64,000 bases of DNA from Pseudomonadota bacterium. GTDB lineage: Bacteria; Bdellovibrionota_C; UBA2361; SZUA-149; DAOLCO01. Location of the stretch: NCBI GenBank assembly GCA_027487795.1, contig JAIYCX010000037.1:48394-112393 (forward strand), read 5' to 3'. The translations under genes were made by a program, and so were the position numbers. Below the pieces are notes generated by a model. It was not told the origin of the DNA and did no database searches. It worked only from the letters and a program-made list of their open reading frames with translations. This document shows, piece after piece, positions 44,934 to 53,703 of the stretch. The stretch's first letter is position 1; each line of letters starts with the position of its first letter.

Positions 44934-45530
44934 CTAATAATCAGTCTCAAAAGGCTTATCTTCCATTTTTTTAAGCTTCTTCATATGGGCGTCAAAAAGT
45001 GCTTTTGGGCCTTCATCTTCAAGGACTCTAGAACGAGTCATTAATACTTCTTTATCTTCGATAAAAGCTCTTGGATCAGGCCTATATATTTCTGGATGTA
45101 TTCCCGTATCCATTCTAATAGCATCTACTGGACAAGCTTCTACGCAATAGCCGCAGTAAATACAAAGAAGAGTATCTATTTCGTATCTCTTTGGAAATTT
45201 TTCTATCTCAGTGCTGTCATGCTCTGAAGCTTCAATATAAATACACTTTGCAGGACATGCAGTTGCACATAAGAAACAAGCAGTACATCTAACAGAACCG
45301 TTATCATTCAAAGTCAGTCTATGACGACCTCTGTAACGATCTGCATAAGGTCTCGCTTCATCAGGATATTCAAAAGTTGCCCAAGGTTTTTTATTACGAT
45401 TTAAACCAACAACGCTAGCTAAGTATAATCCAAGATGACCAACTAGATCACCTGTAGTTTGGAATATGCCTTTAACTATTTCTAAAACATATAGCTTTTC
45501 TAAAAAACTTAGCTCTTCCCTGCGTTTCAT
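44934..45530 (-). CDS. nuoI: NADH-quinone oxidoreductase subunit I
   Basis: A 198-aa 2x[4Fe-4S] ferredoxin-type complex I subunit. First cluster C82-x2-C85-x2-C88-x3-C92P, second C123-x2-C126-x2-C129-x3-C133P; the helical N-terminus and GDLVGHLGL fit NuoI. It is located alone, far from the nuoCD unit at the left of the window, with no other nuo gene adjacent, which implies the complex I genes are dispersed. Confidence 0.94.
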   Translation of the reverse strand: MKRREELSFLEKLYVLEIVKGIFQTTGDLVGHLGLYLASVVGLNRNKKPWATFEYPDEARPYADRYRGRHRLTLNDNGSVRCTACFLCATACPAKCIYIEASEHDSTEIEKFPKRYEIDTLLCIYCGYCVEACPVDAIRMDTGIHPEIYRPDPRAFIEDKEVLMTRSRVLEDEGPKALFDAHMKKLKKMEDKPFETDY

Positions 45531-45930
45531 TGTAATACCTGTTTCAGTTAAATACCTATCAATTTGGCTATAAATCTTTAATATAAAGTTAAATTAGATT
45601 TTATAACTATCTAAGCATATTAGAATGTTTGAATCTCGGCAAAAGATAAAAACGAGCAAATTGTATAAAAATATTGGATTATGCCGAAACTTAGTGTATA
45701 CATTTATACAAGGTGTTTTAAGTCGATAGCGACCGTTCAACCTCCCGAAATAGTTAAGGCATGAGAATGCTGTATTATTTAATACAGCTGATGAAGAAGT
45801 GCAAAATGAAACAGTGCAAAAATATGTTACTGGTTCAAAGTAACCTTTAACTTTATTATGGGCTGGCGCAGATGGCGCCGCCTAAAAACATTACCGACAA
45901 ACATACAGTTTTTATTTAACTAGAGGAAAG
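45531..45930 (+). other. 400-bp intergenic region with several small hairpins
   Basis: No tRNA or known riboswitch could be identified. Within it are a GCAT-GAGA-ATGC hairpin (45759-45770), GCTGTATT/AATACAGC (45769-45788), GTTAC/GTAAC (45826-45844), two copies of AGTGCAAAA, and GGCGC/GCGCC (45865-45879). It lies between the divergent nuoI and DsbA-like genes. A short Trp/Arg-rich ORF (45858-45923) is at its right end. Confidence 0.4.
45858..45923 (+). CDS. Possible 21-aa Trp/Arg-rich leader peptide
   Basis: ATG GGC TGG CGC AGA TGG CGC CGC: Met-Gly-Trp-Arg-Arg-Trp-Arg-Arg-Leu-Lys..., ending TAG in front of the DsbA-like gene's ribosome site (AGAGGAAAG). No clear ribosome site precedes it. The Arg codons CGC differ from the window norm of AGA. 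Confidence 0.25.
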   Translation: MGWRRWRRLKTLPTNIQFLFN

Positions 45931-46536
45931 ATGGTTCAAACAGTAGAAATTTTTTATTCATTCCAGTGCCCATATTCATACTTGGCATTTGACCAACTTA
46001 GCCTTATTGAGCAAAAGTACGACGTTAAAGTACTTTGGCAACCTTTCTCTACAAGAGTAGGTCAAAAAGGATTTCAAACTTCTCCTATCTCTCCTGATAG
46101 AGCTAGCTACATCAGAGAAGACACTCAGAGACTTGCTAAAAAAATGGATATGCCATTGGTTATGCTAGAAGATTGGCCAGAATCAGAGTTTGACTCAGAC
46201 AAAAGCATGAGAGGAGCACTTGTTGCTTACGATCTAGGACTTGGTCTTGAATACAATATTAAAATGTTTCAAAGATGGTGGGGAGAAGGACAAGATCCTA
46301 ATGAGCAAAAGTTTTTTATAGAACTTTGCGATGATCTTGATATAGATCCAAATGAATTCTCTGGAAGATTAAATGCTACAGATGCCAGAGAAAGAATAAA
46401 AGGTATTTATAAAAGAGCTAGAAAGCTAGGAATATTTGAAACTCCTACTATTCTTATTGGAGAAGAAAGATTCTCAGGTATGGATAGAATTTCACATGCT
46501 GAATTAAAACTAGTTGAAATGGGTCTAAAAAAATAG
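45931..46536 (+). CDS. DsbA-like 2-hydroxychromene-2-carboxylate isomerase/FrnE-type
   Basis: A 201-aa thioredoxin-fold protein. FYSFQCPYSYLAFDQLS has the CPYS start with a single Cys13 instead of CxxC; MRGALVAYDLGLG and ETPTILIGEERFSG are typical FrnE/HCCA-isomerase features. Enzymatic substrate (thiol/glutathione or other) is uncertain. It ends 3 nt before rsmE's start frame, so they are coexpressed. AGAGGAAAG is directly upstream of the ATG. Confidence 0.85.
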   Translation: MVQTVEIFYSFQCPYSYLAFDQLSLIEQKYDVKVLWQPFSTRVGQKGFQTSPISPDRASYIREDTQRLAKKMDMPLVMLEDWPESEFDSDKSMRGALVAYDLGLGLEYNIKMFQRWWGEGQDPNEQKFFIELCDDLDIDPNEFSGRLNATDARERIKGIYKRARKLGIFETPTILIGEERFSGMDRISHAELKLVEMGLKK

Positions 46537-46539
46537 TTC

Positions 46540-47322
46540 TTGACTATAACGACCCCCGGCAAAACCTCCGCAGAACAGATCCGTAGAACAAGGCGGAGGT
46601 TTCTCTTCTCTCCTAATACAGCTCCAAATATTGGAGATAGCGTTCCTCTTGATAAAGAAGAAAGCAAGCATGCCGCAAGCGTCTTAAGGCTGGAAATCGG
46701 AGAAGAAGTTATACTTTTTGATAATATTAATATCTCAGAGTACCTTGGCAAAATAGATTCAGTTACTAAAGATCTTGTTACTGTAGAAGTAACAGAGCAA
46801 ATGCCCATAAATCTAAGTGCAAGCAAAACACATGCGTTAATTGGACTTCCCAACTTCAAAGTCTGCGAAATTATTGTTGAGAAACTCACCGAACTAGGCA
46901 CCAGTGAGATAATTTTTTTCATAGCTGATAGAACAGAAATTAAAATACTATCTGAAACAAAATTTAATAGACTCTTAAAGATTAAAGATAGCGCACTTAA
47001 GCAATCTAGAAGTTTAGTATCTACAAAGCTTCGCCTAGAAAAAAATCTACAAGAAGCTCTTCTTTCATTTGAGAACATAGATAATATATCGAAGATAATT
47101 TTCACTCCGGATTTAAACTCTTCAAAAATCACAGATCTAACACTTAAAACGGATAAATTAGCTGTAATTGGCCCAGAAAATGGCTTTTCAGCAGAAGAAG
47201 AGCAATTACTGAAAATAAATGACTTTTGCTTTGTTAACCTTGGGAGTAATATACTCAGAGTAGAAACAGCCGGGATACTTGGGGTAGGACTTCTTCAAGC
47301 GTATGGAAGAAAATCATCTTAA
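46540..47322 (+). CDS. rsmE: 16S rRNA (uracil-1498-N3)-methyltransferase RsmE
   Basis: A 260-aa SPOUT methyltransferase that modifies U1498 of 16S rRNA. The N-terminal PUA-like part (RRRFLFSPNTAP, ESKHAASVLRLEIGEEVILFD) leads to a C-terminal knot with LAVIGPENGFSAEEEQLL and LGSNILRVETAGILGVGLLQAY. The frame begins with TTG at 46540; the approx 18-residue tail before the family's usual R-F start has unusual GC-rich codons and holds a strong inverted repeat. It overlaps the RDD gene by 20 nt. Confidence 0.88.
   Translation: MTITTPGKTSAEQIRRTRRRFLFSPNTAPNIGDSVPLDKEESKHAASVLRLEIGEEVILFDNINISEYLGKIDSVTKDLVTVEVTEQMPINLSASKTHALIGLPNFKVCEIIVEKLTELGTSEIIFFIADRTEIKILSETKFNRLLKIKDSALKQSRSLVSTKLRLEKNLQEALLSFENIDNISKIIFTPDLNSSKITDLTLKTDKLAVIGPENGFSAEEEQLLKINDFCFVNLGSNILRVETAGILGVGLLQAYGRKSS
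46562..46602 (+). repeat. 10-bp GC-rich inverted repeat at the rsmE start
   Basis: AAACCTCCGC at 46562-46571 and its exact complement GCGGAGGTTT at 46593-46602 enclose 21 nt. It lies in the extra N-terminal codons of rsmE and uses rare codons (CGT, CGG, AGG, ACC, CCC). Confidence 0.8.
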
Positions 47323-48289
47323 AAAACAAAACGACCCACTACCTGATTTATCAGAAGAAGAGTTGCGTCTTTACGAAGAAAAAATAGACTTGCTGCTCAT
47401 GGAAATGAGCGATACTAATAATACAGCTCCTATAACACCTGTAGAAAATGAAAAAATTGTCCAAAAATCTTTTGACGAGCTCTATCAAGAATATAAAGAA
47501 AAAATAAAAACAAAATATGATTTTTATTACAGAGAATCTCGTTTAGAAAAAAACAAAGACGATATCGAAAATATATTTAAAGAATTAAATACTGAGCTAG
47601 AAAAAACTGGTAACAATTCTAATCAAGAAATAAATATACAAATTAAGCTCTCAAAAGAAGATGATAAAAAGTTAAATGACTTATTTTCACTCTTAGAAAC
47701 AGAGGTAAAAGATAAACGAGATAAACTAAATCTAAGTGGTGTAAAGTTATCTCAGACAATGAGCATAGACAGAGAAGCTTTAAAGAAAGAATTTGATAAG
47801 TATGAACCTGAAGTACTTAGTCAAGAAATGCTGAATAATCTAGAAGAATTTAACATTAATCTGGATGCAAGTTCTAGCAGCGATGTCCCCTATCCTACTA
47901 ATATTAGAATAATTAGTGCTTTTATCATAGATATATTGATAGCAATGACTCCCGATGCAATTAGTTATCAAATATTTAAAATTAGTGACTTAAAAATCTT
48001 AGCGGTAGAGGTCGCTATTAGCTGGGTTTTATTTCAAATATTATTTACTATTTTACTTAATGGCTCAATTGGACAAAAAATATTATCTCTCTCATTTTTC
48101 AATGTTAATAATGCTAGCCTTACTAAACCAACTAAACTAGCCCTATTTAAGAGATCATTATCACAAATTTTTCCACCTTTTACGATTTTAAAATTATTAA
48201 GTTTTAGAAATAAATTTGCTAAACAGCAGAAATGTATTTACTGTCCTATTTCAAATACAAATATAACTTTTTCAGTGTTCGTTAGTTAA
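47303..48289 (+). CDS. RDD-family membrane protein
   Basis: A 328-aa protein with a long charged, coiled N-terminal region (about 1-190, Glu/Lys-rich) and a C-terminal RDD-type membrane domain: IRIISAFIIDILIAM at about 205-220, VEVAISWVLFQILFTILLNGSIGQKIL and the LFKRSLSQIFPP tail. A short cysteine pair near the end may bind metal. Transport or ion-handling function is presumed. ATG overlaps rsmE by 20 nt. Confidence 0.7.
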   Translation: MEENHLKKQNDPLPDLSEEELRLYEEKIDLLLMEMSDTNNTAPITPVENEKIVQKSFDELYQEYKEKIKTKYDFYYRESRLEKNKDDIENIFKELNTELEKTGNNSNQEINIQIKLSKEDDKKLNDLFSLLETEVKDKRDKLNLSGVKLSQTMSIDREALKKEFDKYEPEVLSQEMLNNLEEFNINLDASSSSDVPYPTNIRIISAFIIDILIAMTPDAISYQIFKISDLKILAVEVAISWVLFQILFTILLNGSIGQKILSLSFFNVNNASLTKPTKLALFKRSLSQIFPPFTILKLLSFRNKFAKQQKCIYCPISNTNITFSVFVS

Positions 48290-48325
48290 ACTGTTTCAAA
48301 TTTTAAACTATAGGTAAAAAGTACA

Positions 48326-49087
48326 ATGGAAAATTCAGATAATAAAGATTCTTTAAAAAGAGATAGAAGAGATTTTATAAAAACTACCGGAGCCGTTGCT
48401 CTAGCTGGTGCAGGGTTAGTTCTTGCTGGTAAAGTAATTGCCGATTCTGGAAGTGGGGATACCGAAACTGGTAAGCTAACGACTCATTTATTACCAAAGC
48501 TTCCTTATGCTTATAATGCTCTGGCACCATACATAGATGAAGAGACTATGACTTTGCATCATAGCAAACATCATCAAGCCTATGTTGATGGACTAAATAA
48601 AGCAGAGAGTGAACTTGCCAGAATGAGGGCAAGTGGAGACTATACTTTAATAGAATACTGGTCCAAGAAAGCTTCATTTAATGGGGGTGGACATGCATTA
48701 CATAGTCTGTTCTGGTCAATTTTAGCTCCTGCTTCAACTGGGTCGCTCAAAGGTCAAGGTGGAATACCTCCGGAAGGTGCATTATTACAGAAAATCGTGG
48801 AAGACTTTGGAAGTTTTGAAAACTTAAAAAAACAATTTAGTGAAGCAGCAATAAAAGTTGAAGGAAGCGGCTGGGCCGTTCTTGCCCATAGAAAGTCTGA
48901 TAATAGATTAATTATTCATCAAATAGAAAATCAGCATAAACTAAGTTCTTTCGATGAAACTCCTATTTTAGTATTAGATGTTTGGGAACATGCCTATTAT
49001 ATTTCTTATCGCAACAAGAGAGCTGATTATGTTAATGCTTGGTGGAATATAGTTAACTGGATGGCGGTTAGTAAAAATCTAGGTTAA
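48326..49087 (+). CDS. Tat-exported Fe/Mn superoxide dismutase
   Basis: A 253-aa superoxide dismutase. A twin-arginine signal (K-R-D-R-R-D-F-I-K at 11-19) followed by an Ala/Gly-rich h-region and IADSGSG implies Tat export, most likely to the periplasm. The mature enzyme has LPYAYNALAPYIDEETMTLHHSKHHQAYVDGL, NGGGHALHSLFW, and DVWEHAYYISYRN, with all four metal ligands (two His of LHH.., HALH, and DxxxH) visible. Metal preference cannot be decided. Confidence 0.93.
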   Translation: MENSDNKDSLKRDRRDFIKTTGAVALAGAGLVLAGKVIADSGSGDTETGKLTTHLLPKLPYAYNALAPYIDEETMTLHHSKHHQAYVDGLNKAESELARMRASGDYTLIEYWSKKASFNGGGHALHSLFWSILAPASTGSLKGQGGIPPEGALLQKIVEDFGSFENLKKQFSEAAIKVEGSGWAVLAHRKSDNRLIIHQIENQHKLSSFDETPILVLDVWEHAYYISYRNKRADYVNAWWNIVNWMAVSKNLG

Positions 49088-49103
49088 TAAAAAATCTGAA
49101 CTA

Positions 49104-49160
49104 GAAAAAAATCCTTCCAAGTTGTTACACTAAAATATAGTGCTGACATACTTGGAAGGA
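49104..49160 (-). terminator. Rho-independent terminator for the sugar transferase gene
   Basis: On the minus strand an 11-bp stem (49150-49160 with 49112-49122) with an inner CACTA/TAGTG 5-bp stem is followed by a run of seven Ts. It lies just past the stop of the leftward sugar-transferase gene and also sits at the end of the rightward SOD gene. Confidence 0.88.
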
Positions 49161-49182
49161 AGACGTTTAAACCTGATTGAGT

Positions 49183-49722
49183 TTAGTATTTTTGACCTAA
49201 AAGCAAGATCCTAAATGTTAATGCTACTGCAAGAGCATCATAAAACATAGGTGAGCTACAATACCAATGATCACATTCTACAGCTTCTTCGAAACGATCA
49301 GTGGCGCTAGTAGCTAAACCCTTGAGTTGCGCAGGGCCTGTAATGCCAGCTTTTACTTGAAAGCGTTTCTCATAGTTTGGATTTGAACTCCTCAGATTAT
49401 CAGCTTCATGAATACAATGAGCCCTAGGCCCGACTATACTCATGTCACCCTTTAGCACGTTCATTAACTGAGGAATCTCGTCAATACCCCTCTGTCTTAA
49501 AATCTTACCTAACTTAGTAACACAGCCTGCGGTCATTGTTCTAAGTTTTATGATTTTAAAGATTCTTCTATTTATTGTGTATCGACTTTGCAAAAAAAAT
49601 ACTGGTTGCTTAGGCTCAGTAATTTTTATAATTATGCAAATCAAAACAAGCGGAACAAAAAGAATCAAAATCAAAACGAAACTAACAACAATATCAAAAA
49701 TTCGTTTTCCCATTCTTCCCAT
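49183..49722 (-). CDS. Bacterial sugar transferase (small monotopic PGT-type)
   Basis: A 179-aa protein with an N-terminal hydrophobic re-entrant helix (VSFVLILILFVPLVLICIIIKI) and the PGT core: KLRTM, DEIPQLMNVLKGDMSIVGPRA and AGITGPAQLKG. It would transfer the first sugar-phosphate to undecaprenyl phosphate in polysaccharide synthesis. The typical segment before KLRTM is diverged. No other polysaccharide genes are adjacent. It ends at a strong terminator. Confidence 0.85.
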   Translation of the reverse strand: MGRMGKRIFDIVVSFVLILILFVPLVLICIIIKITEPKQPVFFLQSRYTINRRIFKIIKLRTMTAGCVTKLGKILRQRGIDEIPQLMNVLKGDMSIVGPRAHCIHEADNLRSSNPNYEKRFQVKAGITGPAQLKGLATSATDRFEEAVECDHWYCSSPMFYDALAVALTFRILLLGQKY

Positions 49723-49874
49723 TTGAAAAACCTTTCCATTTAAGAGTCTAATTTATGACTCGTTAAGAAAACAAAAACCATTTACCATTAAATTTATAGC
49801 ACAAATACTTATTTACTCCAAAAATACTAAGAGATATCTAACCTATTATAATTAAGAGATTTAATTATAATCTT

Positions 49875-50348
49875 TTAATTTTTAGTAAAAATAAAGGCTT
49901 TTAATTTCTCAGCATTAGCTCTAGAAAAGCCTGAGATACTAAGCAAGCTAGTTGGGATATCGCCGGGGACGACAATAACTAAAGTCGCAAGCCTAAATAA
50001 AATTTCCGGGACTGATCTTTGGATATGAATTGCATTTATTTTAGTTATAGGAACTCCGACAGGTTTTTTAAATAAAATCCCTCTTACTATATATAATTCA
50101 TCTCCCTTAATCGCATAAGTAATAGTTGAAAAAAATAATATTAAATATAGTAATCTAAGTATTATAAGAATTATACCAATATAAAAAACCTTTATATAAA
50201 TAGCATCTAATGACATCCCTTCAAAACTAGATTGGAAGCCATATACAGCATATAGACTAGCAAAAAGTAATAAAAACCAAGGCAGTATTTTTAATAATAC
50301 CCAACGAGCAGATAGTGGGTATTGTTTAGTAAGATTTGTATCTGTCAT
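49875..50348 (-). CDS. Membrane PH-domain protein (bPH2-type)
   Basis: A 157-aa protein with two membrane helices (about 17-37 and 50-75) followed by a bacterial-PH-like domain: TYAIKGDELYIVRGILFKKPVGVPITKINAIHIQRS, a feature set as in YdbS/YdbT-like proteins. Function unknown. It lies 14 nt after the metalloprotease-like gene in the same direction. Confidence 0.72.
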   Translation of the reverse strand: MTDTNLTKQYPLSARWVLLKILPWFLLLFASLYAVYGFQSSFEGMSLDAIYIKVFYIGIILIILRLLYLILFFSTITYAIKGDELYIVRGILFKKPVGVPITKINAIHIQRSVPEILFRLATLVIVVPGDIPTSLLSISGFSRANAEKLKAFIFTKN

Positions 50349-50362
50349 GTTTGTTTCTCCAA

Positions 50363-51079
50363 CTAAATATCAAATCCAGAAAAAATCAAAGGATCAGGGC
50401 AATTCTCTTTATAAAATTCTATGTTTGCTGGAGCTGCGACCCCTGGATAATCTCCAGATAAATCAGGAAGATTAATAATAATTTGAAAATGTAAATGCGG
50501 AGGCCAGCCTCCATTAACTTTATCAGAGCCAATTTTGCCTATTGCTGCTCCTGCTTCTAAAATCATACCAGGCTTAACAAGCTCCAGTGACTCTAGAGAT
50601 AAATGTCCATACAGCGTATGAAAGGCAAAATCATCAACATTATGTTTAACTATAATAGTAGGACCATAATCAAGATTTGCATTATTGTTTACACAAGTGA
50701 GGACTTCGCCATTAAATGGCAAATAGATACTGTGACCTACGTCTAGCCAAAAATCGACTCCGAGATGTATACTTCTTTTATTCTCCTCAGGAATATTATC
50801 TGACTCTTTTAAAAATAGCTCTGATCTTTGATACCAAACTCGCTGTTCTAAATATCCTCCGTATCCAATAGTTCCTCCCAGCTCTTTAGTATAGGAAAAA
50901 ATATAATCTGTTAAATGTGAGATATCTAGGGATTGGAGTTCTGAAATTTTTTTGTTTGAATTTGATAAATCGAGTTTAACTAATTTATCTGAAGATAATA
51001 ATCTTATTATCGGTTGTACTTCAAAAGTTTTATTCTTAATTAGCTCAATGGTTGATCTACTTTTAGAATCTGTATTCAT
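50363..51079 (-). CDS. M23-type peptidase-like protein, no signal peptide
   Basis: A 238-aa protein with a C-terminal LytM/M23 domain: IHLGVDFWLDVGHSIYLPFNGEV, LYGHLS and PPHLHFQI, giving the usual HxxxD, HxxH zinc pattern. The first 80 residues are helical and cytosolic-looking with no signal peptide. Similar stand-alone M23 proteins occur next to aminotransferase genes elsewhere. It ends 14 nt before the PH-domain gene. Confidence 0.8.
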   Translation of the reverse strand: MNTDSKSRSTIELIKNKTFEVQPIIRLLSSDKLVKLDLSNSNKKISELQSLDISHLTDYIFSYTKELGGTIGYGGYLEQRVWYQRSELFLKESDNIPEENKRSIHLGVDFWLDVGHSIYLPFNGEVLTCVNNNANLDYGPTIIVKHNVDDFAFHTLYGHLSLESLELVKPGMILEAGAAIGKIGSDKVNGGWPPHLHFQIIINLPDLSGDYPGVAAPANIEFYKENCPDPLIFSGFDI

Positions 51080-51083
51080 AATC

Positions 51084-51734
51084 TTAATTTCCTAAAAATC
51101 TTTTGTAAATTGTTTCTAAAGCTAATTCGGTATCTACATTCTTTAGATAAATCAGCAACTCAGTTCCAGTCGAAGCAATTTCTACTATATTTATTCCCTG
51201 AAAGTATAACTCTTGGAAAATAAAATAAAAAGTACCTCTCATATTGGTACTTTCATTAGTTAACTGAACTGCTATACATGAAATCGAATTAGACTCAGTT
51301 TTAATATTCTTTTTTAGGAATAGAGGTAATTTTTTTATAAACTCATAATCTGTTATTAAAGTAATCTCAGTTATCCCTTCTGTAACATTGAAAACTTTAA
51401 CTTTCTCTATGACTTTATCATAGCTAGTCATAATAGCTTCGTGTATTTTTTTACTTTTTAAGAATGTAATCACTCCTAAATCAGTAAAGACACTAAGTCC
51501 TTGAATAATTTTATTCTTATCATCTATAGCAATTACTTTATCCAAAGAACTTTGATATCTCGATAGAGCCATTAGTATTGAGCTCTCAGTGATTTCCTTT
51601 CTAAGCCGAACTTCTAATTGTGGCTTTATAAATCTTGAAAGTTGGGACAAATTAAAAAGTTTATTTCTTATCCCAGTTGATAAGGTTTGATTAGCTTCAA
51701 TAAGCTGGATAATTGAATCATTTAATCTTCTCAT
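51084..51734 (-). CDS. ACT-domain-like regulatory protein
   Basis: A 216-aa protein. The N-terminal half is a helical unit with LSTGIRNKLFNLSQLSRFIKPQLEVRLRKEI and SSILMALSRYQ. The second half has ACT-type strands: KVFNVTEGITEITLITD and SNMRGTFYFIFQELYFQGINIVEIAST. Effector and regulated partner are unknown. It overlaps by nothing but is 4 nt from the M23 gene, so probably one transcript. Confidence 0.62.
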   Translation of the reverse strand: MRRLNDSIIQLIEANQTLSTGIRNKLFNLSQLSRFIKPQLEVRLRKEITESSILMALSRYQSSLDKVIAIDDKNKIIQGLSVFTDLGVITFLKSKKIHEAIMTSYDKVIEKVKVFNVTEGITEITLITDYEFIKKLPLFLKKNIKTESNSISCIAVQLTNESTNMRGTFYFIFQELYFQGINIVEIASTGTELLIYLKNVDTELALETIYKRFLGN

Positions 51735-51979
51735 TCGTTATAAATATAACACTTTTATTGAATTTTCAACAAAATATCAGATATAATAGACCTAAGTGTT
51801 TATTATATCTAAGTTTCATTCTCAAATTTTAATAAGGGTAGAAGTAATTAAGATATCGCAAGAGCTAAGGAGTCGTTTATTTAAACATATAACTACTTTC
51901 AAGCTCTTGCGGTGCTCATTAAGGTTTTGAGGTAAATAAATAATCCGCTCATAGGTTTTTTTCTAAAAGGTGAAATATC

Positions 51980-52576
51980 ATGGAGAAACTCGCTGATAAA
52001 GTTTTGTCTGTAGATAGTAGTTTTATCACAAAGAATCTTCCATTTCTTTCGGCTTTGAATACTGATTGCATGGCTGAAGATCCTTGGAATGAAACTTGGT
52101 CGAACAACTTGGATGGAGTAGATCCAAGAACAAACTCTCCAGCTATGTGGAGACATTTAATAGAACTTGGTTGTAAGTTTTATGTCATCTTAGATGATGT
52201 CGACCTATATTCTAAAGTTTCCAATGAAAATTTTAAAGGAATCGGTGTTCTACTCCCGAAGAATCTTCATTATATAAAATCTATGGAATGGACAAAGGAG
52301 CTACTAAGTAAGGGTGTTGCCGTAAACTCTGGTGACTGGTCTATGGATCTATTTCTAGTAAATCCAAAATACAGAGGACAAGGAGTATTGAGAAGTCTTG
52401 GTTCTGAAATGAATGAATACCTCAATACATTACCAAACAAACAGAACTTATATCTTTGGATGCAAACCAGAGTTAAAACAGTATTCAGGTTTGCTGAAGA
52501 AATGGGTTTTAGTTTATGCCAAAGTGTTTACGTAAAACATACAGAACGAAAAGTACTAAGAAAGGCCCTATCTTAG
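51980..52576 (+). CDS. GNAT-family acetyltransferase
   Basis: A 198-aa protein. SMDLFLVNPKYRGQGVLRSLGSEMNEYL contains the acetyl-CoA-binding motif A (R-G-Q-G), and LYLWMQTRVKTVFRFAEEMGFS gives motif B. The N-terminal half with MWRHLIELGCKFYVIL is variable. Substrate unknown. ATG 51980 has AAAAGGTG upstream. A terminator follows. Confidence 0.82.
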   Translation: MEKLADKVLSVDSSFITKNLPFLSALNTDCMAEDPWNETWSNNLDGVDPRTNSPAMWRHLIELGCKFYVILDDVDLYSKVSNENFKGIGVLLPKNLHYIKSMEWTKELLSKGVAVNSGDWSMDLFLVNPKYRGQGVLRSLGSEMNEYLNTLPNKQNLYLWMQTRVKTVFRFAEEMGFSLCQSVYVKHTERKVLRKALS

Positions 52577-52605
52577 GTGTAGTTGTTTCTGATTTCAATT
52601 CACAT

Positions 52606-52643
52606 GGCGGTTCAATTACGGTTTTCCGAGCACCGCCTTTTTT
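52606..52643 (+). terminator. Terminator after the GNAT gene
   Basis: GGCGGT / ACCGCC (52606-52611 and 52632-52637) with an inner CGG/CCG hairpin, followed by TTTTTT. Confidence 0.85.
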
Positions 52644-52788
52644 CTTATTTTATTTTTTGAAGAAGAAAGATTTTATCCTAAACATCAACCACAGAAAGTA
52701 TATTCTTTTTTAAGCTTATATTTTACATTAATTTATCTTTGTAAAACTAGATAATGGGCACTATATCTGTTAAATTAAATAATATAAG

Positions 52789-53247
52789 TTACCTCTCTAT
52801 AGTAGGAACAACTGTCCTTAATATTTCAAGCAAATCAAATTTATCTGCGATTTTAGCCAAATACTCCTCTTCTTCTGAAACAACCTTTCCATCCGCAACC
52901 AAAATATCAGAAACATAATCGAATACTTCTAGCAACTCAGACTGATTTAATTCATCTTTTAATTTTTTAAAAGATGATTCAAGTAAAGTGTCTGGGTTAA
53001 TATTATGAATCTTCCTAAGAGCGCTTTGGATATAAGGTATAACCTCAGAAGATTCTTTAATATAAAGTTTAGAAAATCCTTCCCTTAATGTATTAATTTC
53101 CACATTATCGGGTTTACCATCTGAGATGCTAGCAAAAAGCCCTAGAAGTACCACCCCTATCAAGGCTTCATCCGAGGGCTTTTTTAATCTATATCTTTTA
53201 GTGATTTTAGCTTGATAATTATTATTAACTTTCATCTCTATTCTCAA
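52789..53247 (-). CDS. TerB-like helical protein
   Basis: A 152-aa all-helical protein. VLLGLFASISDGKPDNVEINTLREGF and VSDILVADGKVVSEEEEYLAKIADKF are two TerB-type D-G-x-h-x-x-x-E motifs. Ligand is unknown in the family, often metal-linked. ATG at 53247 overlaps the HPF-like gene by 23 nt; ATG at 53235 is an alternative. Confidence 0.72.
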   Translation of the reverse strand: MRIEMKVNNNYQAKITKRYRLKKPSDEALIGVVLLGLFASISDGKPDNVEINTLREGFSKLYIKESSEVIPYIQSALRKIHNINPDTLLESSFKKLKDELNQSELLEVFDYVSDILVADGKVVSEEEEYLAKIADKFDLLEILRTVVPTIER

Positions 53248-53611
53248 TAGTGTTATTTGTCAGCAAATCATTAAATACTACTTTATTTCTATTAGCTGGC
53301 TTGTGATTTGTTAATTTCTCATGCTTTTTACTCAATACATTTCTAGCTATTCCACTTGCTACATGTACAGCCTGAACTATGCTTATTCCCTCACCTTTAA
53401 TCACTACCTTACCATTATTGATATGTTGAACCTTTAGCGTGCATAGTTTATCGACTCCACCCTTTGGTCCATTTTTATCTAATAACCTAACCTCAACTCG
53501 TCTAATAATATTATTAAATCTATCTAAAGCGCGAAAAACTATCTCCTGTATCTTAGATTTAGTCTCTTGATTTAAAGATAGATCATTTGAAAATACAGTT
53601 ATTTGCTCCAT
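53225..53611 (-). CDS. Ribosome hibernation factor-like protein (HPF/RaiA)
   Basis: A 128-aa protein starting at ATG 53611 with AGGAGA 7 nt upstream (the in-frame Met at 53641 lacks one). FNNIIRRVEVRLLDKNGPKGGVDKLCTLKVQHINN and SIVQAVHVASGIARNVLSK match the sigma-54-modulation/HPF fold. It would bind ribosomes in stationary phase. Its end overlaps the TerB-like gene. Confidence 0.72.
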   Translation of the reverse strand: MEQITVFSNDLSLNQETKSKIQEIVFRALDRFNNIIRRVEVRLLDKNGPKGGVDKLCTLKVQHINNGKVVIKGEGISIVQAVHVASGIARNVLSKKHEKLTNHKPANRNKVVFNDLLTNNTIENRDES

Positions 53612-53703
53612 TGCTTCTCCTAAGTTGTTTATACATTGCATTATGGCGTAACTTTAAATATAGATATAATAGATATTTTAATAATATAACATAGATTAAA
53701 CCT

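Noticed and set aside
45531..45930. tRNA gene in the intergenic region (GGTTCAAA motif)
   Set aside because: The motif is not framed by a correct T-arm, anticodon arm or acceptor stem; the loop has nine bases.
46407..47132. 241-aa minus-strand ORF over rsmE
   Set aside because: The plus-strand RsmE and DsbA-like proteins match real families; the minus frame matches nothing and is a shadow.
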